Below are positions 16,601 through 25,018 of a stretch of DNA of 64,000 nucleotides, piece after piece (within the stretch, counting starts at the first letter, position 1; every line of letters begins with the position of its first letter). Source of the DNA: Crenothrix sp043729335 (GTDB lineage: Bacteria > Pseudomonadota > Gammaproteobacteria > Methylococcales > Methylomonadaceae); contig NZ_JAYTLQ010000042.1 of the NCBI RefSeq assembly GCF_043729335.1, forward strand, positions 1 to 64,000, read 5' to 3'. The translations under genes and the position numbers were made by a program. The notes beneath the pieces were generated by a model, which ran no database searches, had not been told where the DNA came from, and saw nothing but the letters and a program-made list of their open reading frames with translations.

Positions 16601-17360
16601 TTCTCGCTATCGCCCCGACAGTTTTTTAAGTGACATTAACCGCGTTGCGGCGGTGGGTGGTTCAATCACTGTTGATGAAGAAACCGCCAGCCTGCTAAAT
16701 TATGCCACCGCCTGTTACAAGCAAAGCAATGGCTTGTTTGACATTACTTCCGGCATCTTACGTAAAGTCTGGCGTTTTAATACCGGTTGTGTGCCACAAG
16801 CTCACGAGGTTGAAGCCTTGCTGGATAGAGTCGGTTGGCACAAACTGCGCTGGAAATCACCGGTACTCACCTTCCCTAGTGCTGGGATGGAAATCGATTT
16901 TGGCGGCGTAGTAAAAGAATACGCAGTTGATCGTGTTGCTGCCCTTTGTTGGGCATCAGGCATACGGCACGGGGTGATAAACTTGGGCGGTGATATTAAA
17001 ATCATCGGCTCACGCGCAGATGGCGAACCGTGGCGCGTGGGTATTCGTCATCCCCGTGAAAAAGATACCATTATACAAACCATAAGCCTGCATAAAGGCG
17101 GCTTGGCCAGCAGTGGCGATTATGAACGTTGTATTGAAATCGATGGCATTCGTTATGGTCACGTCTTAAATCCCAAAACGGGTTGGCCAGTACGACACTT
17201 AGCCTCGGTTAGCGTGGTAGGGGATTTTTGTGTGGTCGCTGGCAGCGCCTCCACCATTGCTATGCTCAAAGAAGAACAGGGCCCCGCTTGGTTAGAAAGC
17301 TTGGGCTTGCCGTATTTATGGGTCGATGTACACGGCAATACCGGTGGATCGTTCGATTGA
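16467..17360 (+). CDS. apbE: FAD:protein FMN transferase ApbE
   Basis: ApbE transfers FMN from FAD to a Ser/Thr of target proteins carrying a Dxx(S/T)GA(S/T) motif. The 297-residue product has the family features: MGSPCDIQL near the start, an RYSRYRPDSFLSDINR segment, GGVVKEYAVDR, the NLGGDIKIIG motif near residue 175, and SSGDYER. It also has the Mg-binding-type C-terminal run HVLNPKTGWPV...SVSVVGD...GSASTIAML. The start at 16467 is chosen because an upstream in-frame stretch from 16419 is a remnant of the DUF3570 gene. Unusually for a bacterium flavinylating exported proteins, no signal peptide or lipobox is visible. Its likely target is the neighbouring DUF3570 barrel. Confidence 0.93.
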   Translation: MIFYQRAFNAMGSPCDIQLFAATHAQALHVANIVIADVQRLEQRYSRYRPDSFLSDINRVAAVGGSITVDEETASLLNYATACYKQSNGLFDITSGILRKVWRFNTGCVPQAHEVEALLDRVGWHKLRWKSPVLTFPSAGMEIDFGGVVKEYAVDRVAALCWASGIRHGVINLGGDIKIIGSRADGEPWRVGIRHPREKDTIIQTISLHKGGLASSGDYERCIEIDGIRYGHVLNPKTGWPVRHLASVSVVGDFCVVAGSASTIAMLKEEQGPAWLESLGLPYLWVDVHGNTGGSFD

Positions 17361-17512
17361 TAGCATACGGGATTGTAAACTTGGATATTTCTCACACTTT
17401 TTGGTGCGTTAACCGGCCTTTAGCGAAAGATAAGACCAAATTATTAGAAGCGCTCTATTCTCTCCTATTTATTTAACTGCATAAGGAGAGAGTTTGGGAC
17501 GAAGAGATAAAA

Positions 17513-18184
17513 TCAACCGGCAAAAATCTCATTAATAAAGGCGGCAATATCATCAACCTCTTCCACGCACAAAGAATGCTCGATAACATAATCATGCCAT
17601 CTGACATCATAACCCATGGCCACCAAGCCATCAGCGGCTTTTTTACCAATTTCAACATCAACAACTGTGTCTAAAATACCATGCGCCATAAAAATGGGCG
17701 TGGTGTTATTGGCCGGTGAGCGTTCTATTTTTAGTTGTTCTATAGTCGGCAAATAGGTCGATAAGGCGATAATACCCGCTAATTTTTGCGGATATTTTAA
17801 CCCCGTATGCAGCGCAACTACGCCACCTTGAGAAAACCCAGCCAGTAGAATATTTTCAGAAGGAATGCCTTTGGTAATTTCTTCACGGATAAGTTGTTCT
17901 ATTGCAGCGACAGATTGATAAATACCTGCAACATCAACTTGACGCTCCATGGACATTTCCAAAATATCGTACCAGGCAGGCATGTTTGCGCCACCATTAA
18001 TAGTAACCGCTTGACTGGGTGCATTAGGAAAAATAAAGTGTATACCCGCTTCTTCATTCAAATGAAGACTGGGAACGATACTTTCAAAATCGTGCCCGTC
18101 CGCTCCAAGGCCATGCAACCAGATGACTGAATGCGTGTGCGCTGTGGTAGGTTCTATATTAACTGTGCTAAGTTTTGCGTCCAT
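17513..18184 (-). CDS. Carboxylesterase, phospholipase/carboxylesterase family (EstB-like)
   Basis: A cytosolic alpha/beta hydrolase of 223 residues. It has the family's HGLGADGHD oxyanion segment near residue 24, the nucleophile elbow GFSQGG with Ser118, the acid Asp172 in HGILDTVV, and His203 in VIEHSLC. This combination identifies the small carboxylesterase/lysophospholipase group (E. coli YpfH and Pseudomonas EstB type). The physiological ester is unknown. It converges with apbE; a hairpin with an 8-bp stem at 17459-17491 lies between the two stops. It is followed on the opposite side by the GFA gene on the same strand. Confidence 0.92.
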   Translation of the reverse strand: MDAKLSTVNIEPTTAHTHSVIWLHGLGADGHDFESIVPSLHLNEEAGIHFIFPNAPSQAVTINGGANMPAWYDILEMSMERQVDVAGIYQSVAAIEQLIREEITKGIPSENILLAGFSQGGVVALHTGLKYPQKLAGIIALSTYLPTIEQLKIERSPANNTTPIFMAHGILDTVVDVEIGKKAADGLVAMGYDVRWHDYVIEHSLCVEEVDDIAAFINEIFAG

Positions 18185-18220
18185 AAATTATCCATACGGC
18201 TATCAAGTTAAAAAAGGCTA

Positions 18221-18634
18221 TCAGTTAGTAAAATTACCGCTAAATTTAGGTAACAGCGGATCCATATAATCCCAGGGCTGCGCTTCTGATACCCATATAT
18301 CCTTACTAGGTTTAAAAATACTCGGATCATCTAAAGTAGCTGCCGCAACAGGCCTCACTTCGGTAAATGTATTATTTCTGCCAAACAAAGAGCTGCCGCA
18401 CTCAGGACAAAAGCCCCGATACATAATATGTCCGCTTGCCGCTGGCGTGGCATATTCTTTGTAGTTTCCGGTAATGTGCAGCGCTGACGCTAGAACAAAC
18501 ATGGCCGCCAAATAAGGCGCACCTACAGACTTTTGGCACGTGCGGCAATGACAATTAAAACCGCTTAACGGTTCTGCAGAAATTTCATAACGTACCGCAC
18601 TGCAACAACATCCCCCTGTAATAGGAAGTTTCAT
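18221..18634 (-). CDS. GFA-family (glutathione-dependent formaldehyde-activating-like) protein
   Basis: The 137-residue product has the zinc-binding cysteine pattern of the GFA/CENP-V fold: GGCCCSAVRYE near the start, CHCRTCQKSVG around residue 30, and CPECGSSLFGR near residue 75. Only some members bind glutathione-hydroxymethyl adducts; most have no proven activity. In a presumed C1-using organism a formaldehyde-related role is attractive but only an inference. It precedes the esterase on the same strand, 36 bases apart, and the two may be cotranscribed. A GAGAACG sequence upstream is the likely ribosome-binding site. Confidence 0.88.
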   Translation of the reverse strand: MKLPITGGCCCSAVRYEISAEPLSGFNCHCRTCQKSVGAPYLAAMFVLASALHITGNYKEYATPAASGHIMYRGFCPECGSSLFGRNNTFTEVRPVAAATLDDPSIFKPSKDIWVSEAQPWDYMDPLLPKFSGNFTN

Positions 18635-18958
18635 GACGTTCTCCTTGTTATTCCGCGGTAAAACCTTGCTGTTGGGACTCTACCACAAACAAAAAGGTTT
18701 CCGATATTAAACATTGGGCGTAAATATAGTCTGTCTATATATCATTGGCAATAAAAAACCTACCCAGACATTATAACTTGCGGGTTTTTTTATATTTTTA
18801 AAAACATTTGGTATAGGTGATTGAACTTGTTAATCTAGACGTTTGGTTGGCAAAAACGAATACATGGCTTATTCAAAGCAAAATTTTAATCGCCCGTATT
18901 CTTCACAAAAGTATGGGTTTTTTGTGCCCAACTCTGCGAATGATAAAGCCCTATTCAA
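18635..18958. other. Intergenic region before PIN gene
   Basis: About 320 bases. It contains a terminator-like AT-rich hairpin (AAAAAACC at 18753-18760, GGTTTTTT at 18783-18790) that could end minus-strand transcription from the PIN gene. A plus-strand frame of 80 codons (18843-19085) runs into the PIN gene on the opposite strand and shows no gene-like features. Confidence 0.45.
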
Positions 18959-19450
18959 TTACGTAAAACAGTCAAGACCCTTCTGGCCATCCAATCGCAA
19001 GGCACTGGAATCAAAACCGTCGATTAATTTTATCGCTCTAACGTTCAAATTGTGCGAACTTCGCAATCGCTCGCAATATTTGTAAAAAGTCTTTGCGTCA
19101 TCTGTCAGGATGAAGGGGATATTTTCATGCAGGGCTTGCGCTATTATTTTAATATCATCTCGAATCACTACCCGATTATCACCACTATCACGTCCATCAA
19201 GTAGATTCCAGATACGTGCAGATTCTATTGAATGCGGAATATTGAATGGAAGCGATCGGAAATTTTTGAGTGTTAAGTCAGTAATTGCTTGTTTGATAGC
19301 AAATTCTGCTGCCACGATGGCGGAGAAATAGATGGGCAACTGTTGTTCAAGTAGTAATTTATAATACTGCGCTGCAATAGTATGATTAGCTCGGTTTCGG
19401 TCAACAAGTGAAATTAAAAAACTCGTATCCAGCAAAACAGATGCTGTCAT
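18959..19450 (-). CDS. PIN-domain protein
   Basis: The 163-residue product starts MTASVLLDTSFLISLVDR, with the first acidic residue of a PIN nuclease fold in LLDTSFL. Further conserved features are an EFAIKQ helix, a central RDDIKIIAQAL segment and a late ILTDDAKTF that supplies the C-terminal acidic cluster. PIN proteins are Mg-dependent RNases, often VapC-type toxins. The start overlaps the stop of the upstream gene in an ATGA arrangement, so the two are coupled. No typical VapB antitoxin (small DNA-binding protein) is seen; the partner is a 257-residue protein of unknown family. Confidence 0.85.
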   Translation of the reverse strand: MTASVLLDTSFLISLVDRNRANHTIAAQYYKLLLEQQLPIYFSAIVAAEFAIKQAITDLTLKNFRSLPFNIPHSIESARIWNLLDGRDSGDNRVVIRDDIKIIAQALHENIPFILTDDAKTFYKYCERLRSSHNLNVRAIKLIDGFDSSALRLDGQKGLDCFT

Positions 19451-20220
19451 GCTTGGCTGCCACGTATCATCTCCAACCAAGATGTTGTGTCAGGTACATT
19501 CGCCCATGCTTGGGTCCCTCGTTCTACCATTTGATTAAATTCATAATCATCGTAGCTGGGTTGATGGTTTTCAAAAGCAAGTAATCTTAAATGACGCAAT
19601 TCACCGGTAAGCAAATTTTCCTCTGCGGTTACATGGAGCAACGCAGAACGATATAAACGGTTTTGTTCACCTTGTGCCAATAAATCCTGAGTTGAATCGA
19701 TTGTCAGGGTTGCGCCAGTTTCTATTTTAAGATGGACATTGACTCTGGTGCTTCCACCCATATCAACAACAGTGCCGTGTAAGTACTTTTCCACATGTAC
19801 CCACGCATCTTCAGTTTTTCGGAAGTTGGATGTTGAGTCTACTGCAAAAGATATTTTAGTTGATGGGTCTGCAATAAAATATCGTCTATGCGGATTCTTT
19901 TGAGCTGATGCTTGCCAGCGTTCCACTATGCTGGCTCGTTTCGAGTCAATTAAATTGAGTGAATCTTCTGACTTTAAATGCGCAAGGTCACTCCACAGGG
20001 TAGTTGCGGCCAGCAGTCCAGTCGCCACAAAAGCTAAAGAGCCGTTCTCTATGGAAATTACAACCTTAGATGGGTCAACATCACGGTTTGATCCTTTTAA
20101 AAACTCGCTCACGTCTTTTTGAAATTCGCCCAGTAACGCCAAGCTGACATGTGACGGACTAACTTCAACATCATTGATGCTGTCATTAACGGCGAAACGT
20201 AGTTGGTTGATTGAATTCAT
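19447..20220 (-). CDS. Hypothetical protein coupled to PIN gene
   Basis: The 257-residue protein has no signal peptide or membrane segment. Residues 1-110 look alpha/beta (SHVSLALLGEFQKDVSEFL, VVISIENGSLAF...), and the second half is beta-rich (RVNVHLKIETGATLTIDSTQDLL), ending with a tail DYEFNQMVERGTQAW. I do not recognise the family. The ATGA overlap with the PIN gene strongly suggests that the two proteins act together. It is much larger than usual antitoxins and lacks an obvious DNA-binding motif, so it could be an inhibitor, a sensor or a substrate adaptor for the nuclease. Confidence 0.7.
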   Translation of the reverse strand: MNSINQLRFAVNDSINDVEVSPSHVSLALLGEFQKDVSEFLKGSNRDVDPSKVVISIENGSLAFVATGLLAATTLWSDLAHLKSEDSLNLIDSKRASIVERWQASAQKNPHRRYFIADPSTKISFAVDSTSNFRKTEDAWVHVEKYLHGTVVDMGGSTRVNVHLKIETGATLTIDSTQDLLAQGEQNRLYRSALLHVTAEENLLTGELRHLRLLAFENHQPSYDDYEFNQMVERGTQAWANVPDTTSWLEMIRGSQA

Positions 20221-20373
20221 AATTTTTAGGTATTACAAGACTTTTGTTGGTTATATTATAGGCCTAGTATGTATTGAAGGGAAGGCTTTAACATTAGTCT
20301 GTGATGTTGACCGGCAAGCCATGAAGGTGGCTGAACAGCGCTTAAAAACATTGCTGGCAGAAATCAAAAAAAC

Positions 20374-20598
20374 TCACTGAGTTGCTTTCGCTGTTATAAC
20401 CATTGTAGCTTTTTGTAACGATGGCATATTCCAGCTTACTTGAAAACCAAGCTTGTCCAACATATCGAATAACGCATCTATGGTGAATTTTTCAATTTTG
20501 GCATTCACTAAATCGGATATGCGTGATTGTTTGACTCCCAGTTGTTCAGCGGCTTGTGCTTGTGTCCATTGTTTATTTTCTATTAAACGGCTCAGCAT
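20374..20598 (-). CDS. Small XRE-family helix-turn-helix protein
   Basis: The 74-residue protein is essentially one helix-turn-helix domain: WTQAQAAEQLGVKQSRISDLVNAKIEKFTIDALFDMLDKLGF is the XRE pattern, with recognition helix KQSRISDLV. It begins a few residues before the HTH, shorter at the N-terminus than most relatives. Its ATG lies six bases after the stop of the restriction-endonuclease gene, so it is probably the last gene of the restriction-modification operon. It could be a controller (C) protein, though those usually precede the endonuclease. Confidence 0.82.
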   Translation of the reverse strand: MLSRLIENKQWTQAQAAEQLGVKQSRISDLVNAKIEKFTIDALFDMLDKLGFQVSWNMPSLQKATMVITAKATQ

Positions 20599-20604
20599 GA
20601 TTTA

Positions 20605-21558
20605 TTAGGGTTCATTGTATGGCCCAAGAAAGCGCACACCGTTAAAATGAATCAGATGCGATGGAGCATCTGCTACCCAAACTTCCGTTTCCCATGCTAT
20701 TTCACCTAGATACCGACCCATGATGGAGCGATTCGGGAATGCAGTCACATAGACCAACCCGGCTGTTAATCCGCCAAACAACTTGGCCAATTCGGCATGT
20801 CGTTTGCCGTCAACTGGGCCATGACTGGTGACTGACTCAATTAACAATAGCCAGTTTCTATCAACGAAATACAGAACCACATCAGGCATTTTACCGTGCG
20901 AATCAACATCGACACCTAACTTAACCAGTAAGGGTGCATCGAAATAACCCCATTTGTCACCTGTATCACCAGCATAGACCAACAGGCTGCCTGGTGCAAA
21001 ACGAGGGCCAAAATCTTCTACAATAGCGCGGATTAATTCGCTATGTTCACCTGGACTGAGGGTGATTTCCTTACCTGGTGCAATCTGCATGGGTATACGA
21101 TTTTGATCACGCTCCATTGCGTACTTTGCTGCTAGCGTTTGATTTAAAGATAAATAAGTCGTCAGGTTGTCGTGCCATTCTGTGGTGTTGAAACTGCGTA
21201 ACAAAGTCAGCACAGCAGGGGCAATTTGATAAACAGCCTTTGGGCTGTTCACTGAACGATCTGGCTTGTCAGGATTATAGAGCGCAATACCCGCATCAAC
21301 GAACTGGTGTATTGTCTGTCGCCGAAACGTCTCCCGTGAGTTTGGCGCATATTCCTTGCCGTAGTGTTCACGAGACCAGTCCATAATCGGCGTAATGCCT
21401 ACAAGTGGATTTTCAACCTGCGCCCACGTCTTGCTAGGGGTAAGATTCAACAATGCTAACAGACACAGAGCCGATCTCTCGTTATGCTGTCCACGAGGCA
21501 AACCCAGAGAAATGAGGATTTGATGCGCCTCGTCGATATGATTGTTATTGGTCGTCAT
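20605..21558 (-). CDS. Type II restriction endonuclease, BsuBI/PstI family
   Basis: The 317-residue protein matches the BsuBI/PstI family, enzymes that cut CTGCAG. The C-terminal half carries the characteristic blocks YAGDTGDKWGYFD, KMPDVVLYFVDRNWLLLIE (catalytic acidic residues), VTSHGPVDGKRHAEL, LVYVTAFPNR and HLIHFNGVRFLGPY. The N-terminal half is the helical SGLPRGQHNERSALCLLALL part also typical of the family. The start overlaps the methyltransferase stop by four bases. The specificity CTGCAG is inferred from the family, not shown here. Confidence 0.93.
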   Translation of the reverse strand: MTTNNNHIDEAHQILISLGLPRGQHNERSALCLLALLNLTPSKTWAQVENPLVGITPIMDWSREHYGKEYAPNSRETFRRQTIHQFVDAGIALYNPDKPDRSVNSPKAVYQIAPAVLTLLRSFNTTEWHDNLTTYLSLNQTLAAKYAMERDQNRIPMQIAPGKEITLSPGEHSELIRAIVEDFGPRFAPGSLLVYAGDTGDKWGYFDAPLLVKLGVDVDSHGKMPDVVLYFVDRNWLLLIESVTSHGPVDGKRHAELAKLFGGLTAGLVYVTAFPNRSIMGRYLGEIAWETEVWVADAPSHLIHFNGVRFLGPYNEP

Positions 21559-23030
21559 GCGATCAGTTTTTCCAATTGCTCATCGATAATTATCTGCGTA
21601 GGATCGTCGCTATACTTAGCCCATTCTCCAAGCGTAATTAGAGCTTTTCGACTCGGATACTTCATCATCTTAAGGTCGGTTGCATTGACTTGGGTATGTC
21701 CACTCGAACGACGAAAATTTTCATCAACACCTGTTGTATTTAGGTAGATAGCTAAGCCTCGCGCAAGTGCTTCTGGCAAACCGTGTTTATTTTCATGGTA
21801 TATATTTAAGTGATTCTCTATACCCAGCATTTCAGCGTCGCCAAAGGTGCTTGGCTGCACAACGCTGGCAACGATGCGTCGCCTTTCTTCCTTTGATGAA
21901 AAACGACGCACTACACAATAGAAACCATTAGGATAAAGCCATTTTTCCGTCTCAGAGTTACGCTGAATAGCATTTGGCTTCTTAATGCCAAGTTTTGGCC
22001 ATTCTATGTTAAGCCCGGTAAAGTGAGCGGGATAGAGCAGTGGCACAGTGCCAGATTCAGCCATTTCACGAAGATGATCTTTCATTCTAAAATCGACAAC
22101 GGGCCCTGTCGACACCTTAATACCAACATCCTCTAATGAACAGTGAATTGCGGTTGAAAGTTCGATAATGTTGCGCTCGGGCGAAGTCGGTACATGAATG
22201 AAACGTTCGGAATCATCGGGAAACATGATTCGGTTGAATGGATGTGTATGCGTTACGAGATCAGTGAAGCTGTCATCAGTCGATGTGGTCACCGTTACGT
22301 CAGTTTGTTGACCATCACGCTCAAGCAACAAAATAACATTCTCTTGCAGAACATCATCATCCTTGAATGCCTTGTTACGCGAATCGAACAAATGTATATG
22401 CCGAATTGCAGCCCGTTCCACTATAAAATCACGAAAAGGTCGGTAATATGGCCCATTGCAGAAGCTGCGAGGAATGATTGCAACGATTTCCCCACCCGGA
22501 TCCATCATCGCCAGCGCCAAGGCAACAAAAGCAGAATAGAGGTTGACCGTTTCTATGCCTACCTCTCGGAGCAATAGGCGATAGCGGGAGTTGCTGCTAA
22601 TTTTTTTATAGGGAGGATTCAAGATGGCATGGGTGAATCCATTGCTAAAATTAAATTGTATTCTGTTGACAGCCTGCTCAATAAAATCATCGCCCAGTAT
22701 TTCATAAGCAAGCGGTAGTCTGTTCTTATAACTGGAGAGCGAGTTATTTAATGCTTCGTGAATAAGGTTGTCCAATTCGAAGGCGGTTATTTCTATTTTT
22801 TTAAAATTTAATTCCGCAGCAATACACCGTTCAAGAAAGGCACTTGAAAGTGAGCCGATACCTGCACCGGCATCAAGCAAACGACAATCGAAAATATCTT
22901 TTGCTGTAAATAAGCTGGCCATAAACTGAGCCGTTCTTGCAGGTGTAAAAAATTGACCAAGTTGTGATTTTCGTTCAGCCTGAGTATTTTTTGATATTTT
23001 TAATCTTGTTTGCTCAATGGTGGCTAGCAA
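21555..23030 (-). CDS. N6-adenine DNA methyltransferase of the BsuBI/PstI-type R-M system
   Basis: The product (491 residues from a TTG at 23030) has motif X/I regions GQFFTPARTAQFMASL and LLDAGAGIGSLSSAF (SAM binding), and the catalytic motif IV as NPPYKKI. This is the gamma-class order seen in PstI- and BsuBI-type adenine methyltransferases. No ATG is available near the N-terminus. TTG 23030 is chosen because AGAGGA lies seven bases upstream; an upstream TTG (23078) lacks a ribosome-binding site. The four-base overlap with the endonuclease indicates a coupled operon that makes the methylase first. Confidence 0.92.
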   Translation of the reverse strand: MLATIEQTRLKISKNTQAERKSQLGQFFTPARTAQFMASLFTAKDIFDCRLLDAGAGIGSLSSAFLERCIAAELNFKKIEITAFELDNLIHEALNNSLSSYKNRLPLAYEILGDDFIEQAVNRIQFNFSNGFTHAILNPPYKKISSNSRYRLLLREVGIETVNLYSAFVALALAMMDPGGEIVAIIPRSFCNGPYYRPFRDFIVERAAIRHIHLFDSRNKAFKDDDVLQENVILLLERDGQQTDVTVTTSTDDSFTDLVTHTHPFNRIMFPDDSERFIHVPTSPERNIIELSTAIHCSLEDVGIKVSTGPVVDFRMKDHLREMAESGTVPLLYPAHFTGLNIEWPKLGIKKPNAIQRNSETEKWLYPNGFYCVVRRFSSKEERRRIVASVVQPSTFGDAEMLGIENHLNIYHENKHGLPEALARGLAIYLNTTGVDENFRRSSGHTQVNATDLKMMKYPSRKALITLGEWAKYSDDPTQIIIDEQLEKLIA

Positions 23031-23193
23031 TGGTAGGTCCTCTGATGTACTCAGTCCGATTATAAAGCAAAATCCCAAAACCTACCCAACTGTGCAAGAT
23101 CCCTTTCCGCACCGTCCCATAATCCATCAAGCACCCACTCACAATCCAAAAATCGACTAAGCTTATGACTATTTACTTAAGCTCAGTTGCGTT

Positions 23194-24852
23194 ATGTCTC
23201 AAAACCACCTCACCAATTTAATCGCTTACGTCTGTGAAGTACGCGGCGATGGCATGGATGCCAGAATCACCGAACAGTACACCACCAACTTACCCATGCT
23301 AACTATAGGCAATGACCAAATGTTGGCCGGCGGTATCGGCAGCTACGTCGTTGTCCGCCAAGCCCGCATTAGCCTATTGGCATTGGTGTCTAAAATTTGG
23401 GAAAAAGATCACTTCACCAATGGCACGCGTCAATCAGAACGCTTTATCGCCCTGATTCCGGTCGGCGAAATCGACACAGACAACCGCTTTATTCGCGGCG
23501 TGCGCCAATTTCCAACCCCCGGCGCAGAAGTCTATGCCGTTGGCCTTAACGAAATTAACGCCATTTTCTCCAAATTCAGTGATTACGGTTTTTTTGTCGG
23601 CCAACTTGCTTCACACAAGGAATATCACGTCAGTCTTGATCCCCGGACATTTTTCGGTCGCCACTTTGCCATCATTGGCCAATCTGGCGCAGGTAAATCC
23701 TGGACAGTCACCAGCATTATCCAAAATGCCATTAAAGCTATGCCGCATGCGCATATCATCATGCTGGATTTACACGGCGAATATTGCTGGCGAGATAACA
23801 AAGGCAAGCTGCAATCGGCTTTTGCAGAAGATCAGGTGAATTATATTGATGCGACATTAATGGAGATGCCGTATTGGTTGATGACCTACGCCGAGCTGGT
23901 TGATTTGTTTATTGACCGCTACGATCCCGGCAGCAGTATGCAAAAATCCTATATGCGTGAAATTATCCAGCAACTCAAACGTAAAGAAGCCAAACGCATC
24001 GGTTTAATGTCGGTTACCGTCGATACACCCATCTATTTTTCCTTGATGGAACTGTATATGCAATTTAAGGCCGCCAATGAAGAAATGAAGGAGTTTGGTA
24101 AAGTGCATGGTGCCTTGTTTGGGCAATTTGACGAATTTATGATCAGAATGCAAAGTCGCTTCAACGATGTGCGTTATGATTTTTTATTAAAACCCAAAAA
24201 ATCCACCAGTTCCGAGAGCATGGCGGGTATTTTGCGCCAGATTGTTGGCGGCGGAGCCCATAAAGCTAATATTACCGTGGTAGATTTAAGCTCGGTACCG
24301 GTAGGCGTTAGGCCCTCGGTGTGTTCGCAAATTGGTCGTTTGGTCTATGAATTCAATTACTGGAACCCTAAACGCCGCGAATTTCCTATTACCTTGATTT
24401 GTGAAGAAGCCCATGCGTACATTCCGAGAGAACAAGGCGGGCAGTTTGAAGGCACAAAAAAAATGATGGAACGTATTGCCAAAGAAGGCCGTAAATACGG
24501 TGTTTCCATTGGCGTGGTCAGCCAGCGCCCTACCGAATTATCGGAAACCATGCTGGCGCAGTGCAGTTCTTTTATTTGTCTGCGTACTTCTAACCCGGAA
24601 GATCAGGCTTATATTAGAGGATTGGTACCCGATGCCGAAGGTGATTTGACTGATATTCTCACCTCGTTAGGAAGAGGCGAAGCCTTGGTATTGGGTGAAG
24701 CGACACCTTTACCCATGCGTGTACAAATTTATAGACCCAATCCAGAACCTAAAAGTAACGACGTCGATTACTTTACTCATTGGCAAAATGGCATTGATGA
24801 TCTGAATGTGGATGAGATTGTTAATTTATGGCGTACTCAAACTAGAAAATAA
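23194..24852 (+). CDS. HerA-like ATPase (DUF87/FtsK-HerA superfamily)
   Basis: A 552-residue cytosolic ATPase of the HerA type, hexameric DNA-translocating motors. There is an N-terminal beta-barrel (HAS-barrel-like, residues 1-130), then Walker A GQSGAGKS at residues 162-169, a Walker B region ITLICEEAHAYIP near residue 400, and the sensor segment GVVSQRPTELS with its downstream LRTSNPEDQAYIRG, all typical. HerA works with nucleases (NurA) or as the motor of antiviral systems paired with SIR2, DUF4297 or other nucleases. No NurA or such partner lies next to it. The adjacent restriction-modification operon is divergent, 163 bases away. Confidence 0.92.
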   Translation: MSQNHLTNLIAYVCEVRGDGMDARITEQYTTNLPMLTIGNDQMLAGGIGSYVVVRQARISLLALVSKIWEKDHFTNGTRQSERFIALIPVGEIDTDNRFIRGVRQFPTPGAEVYAVGLNEINAIFSKFSDYGFFVGQLASHKEYHVSLDPRTFFGRHFAIIGQSGAGKSWTVTSIIQNAIKAMPHAHIIMLDLHGEYCWRDNKGKLQSAFAEDQVNYIDATLMEMPYWLMTYAELVDLFIDRYDPGSSMQKSYMREIIQQLKRKEAKRIGLMSVTVDTPIYFSLMELYMQFKAANEEMKEFGKVHGALFGQFDEFMIRMQSRFNDVRYDFLLKPKKSTSSESMAGILRQIVGGGAHKANITVVDLSSVPVGVRPSVCSQIGRLVYEFNYWNPKRREFPITLICEEAHAYIPREQGGQFEGTKKMMERIAKEGRKYGVSIGVVSQRPTELSETMLAQCSSFICLRTSNPEDQAYIRGLVPDAEGDLTDILTSLGRGEALVLGEATPLPMRVQIYRPNPEPKSNDVDYFTHWQNGIDDLNVDEIVNLWRTQTRK

Positions 24853-24880
24853 AAGCCACCTGCTTTAGCGGGTGGCTTTT
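24851..24880 (+). terminator. Rho-independent-type hairpin after herA-like gene
   Basis: Arms AAAAGCCACC (24851-24860) and GGTGGCTTTT (24871-24880) pair perfectly over 10 bp around a 10-nt loop, starting at the stop codon. The 3' arm ends in four T residues. Confidence 0.75.
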
Positions 24881-24882
24881 AG

Positions 24883-24996
24883 GTATGCGTCCACCTCCCC
24901 CTATGAAGAAGGGAGAGTTTACGAGGGGTGGAGGGGGATTTATTTAAAAAATCTCCCCTAACCCCTCTTTTTCAAAGAGGTGGACTGAACGGTTAC
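24883..24996. repeat. MITE-like repeat, family A copy 2
   Basis: A 114-bp element. One end is GTATGCGTCCACCTCCCC. The other end, read from the opposite strand, is GTAACCGTTCAGTCCACC. These are the same two ends as in the 48-bp copy at 8690-8737, with a longer interior that includes two further CCCCTC/GAGGGG palindromes. Confidence 0.7.
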
Positions 24997-25018
24997 GCTA
25001 GAAACAACTCAATCTAGG

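Noticed and set aside
18843..19085. Plus-strand 80-codon frame
   Set aside because: More than half is antisense to the PIN gene, and the residues do not form a recognisable fold.
20174..20380. Plus-strand 68-codon frame before the XRE gene
   Set aside because: It starts inside the antisense 257-residue gene and has no ribosome-binding site. The last 25 codons (VDRQAMKVAEQRLKTLLAEI) look helical but no family is apparent, so a remnant cannot be excluded.
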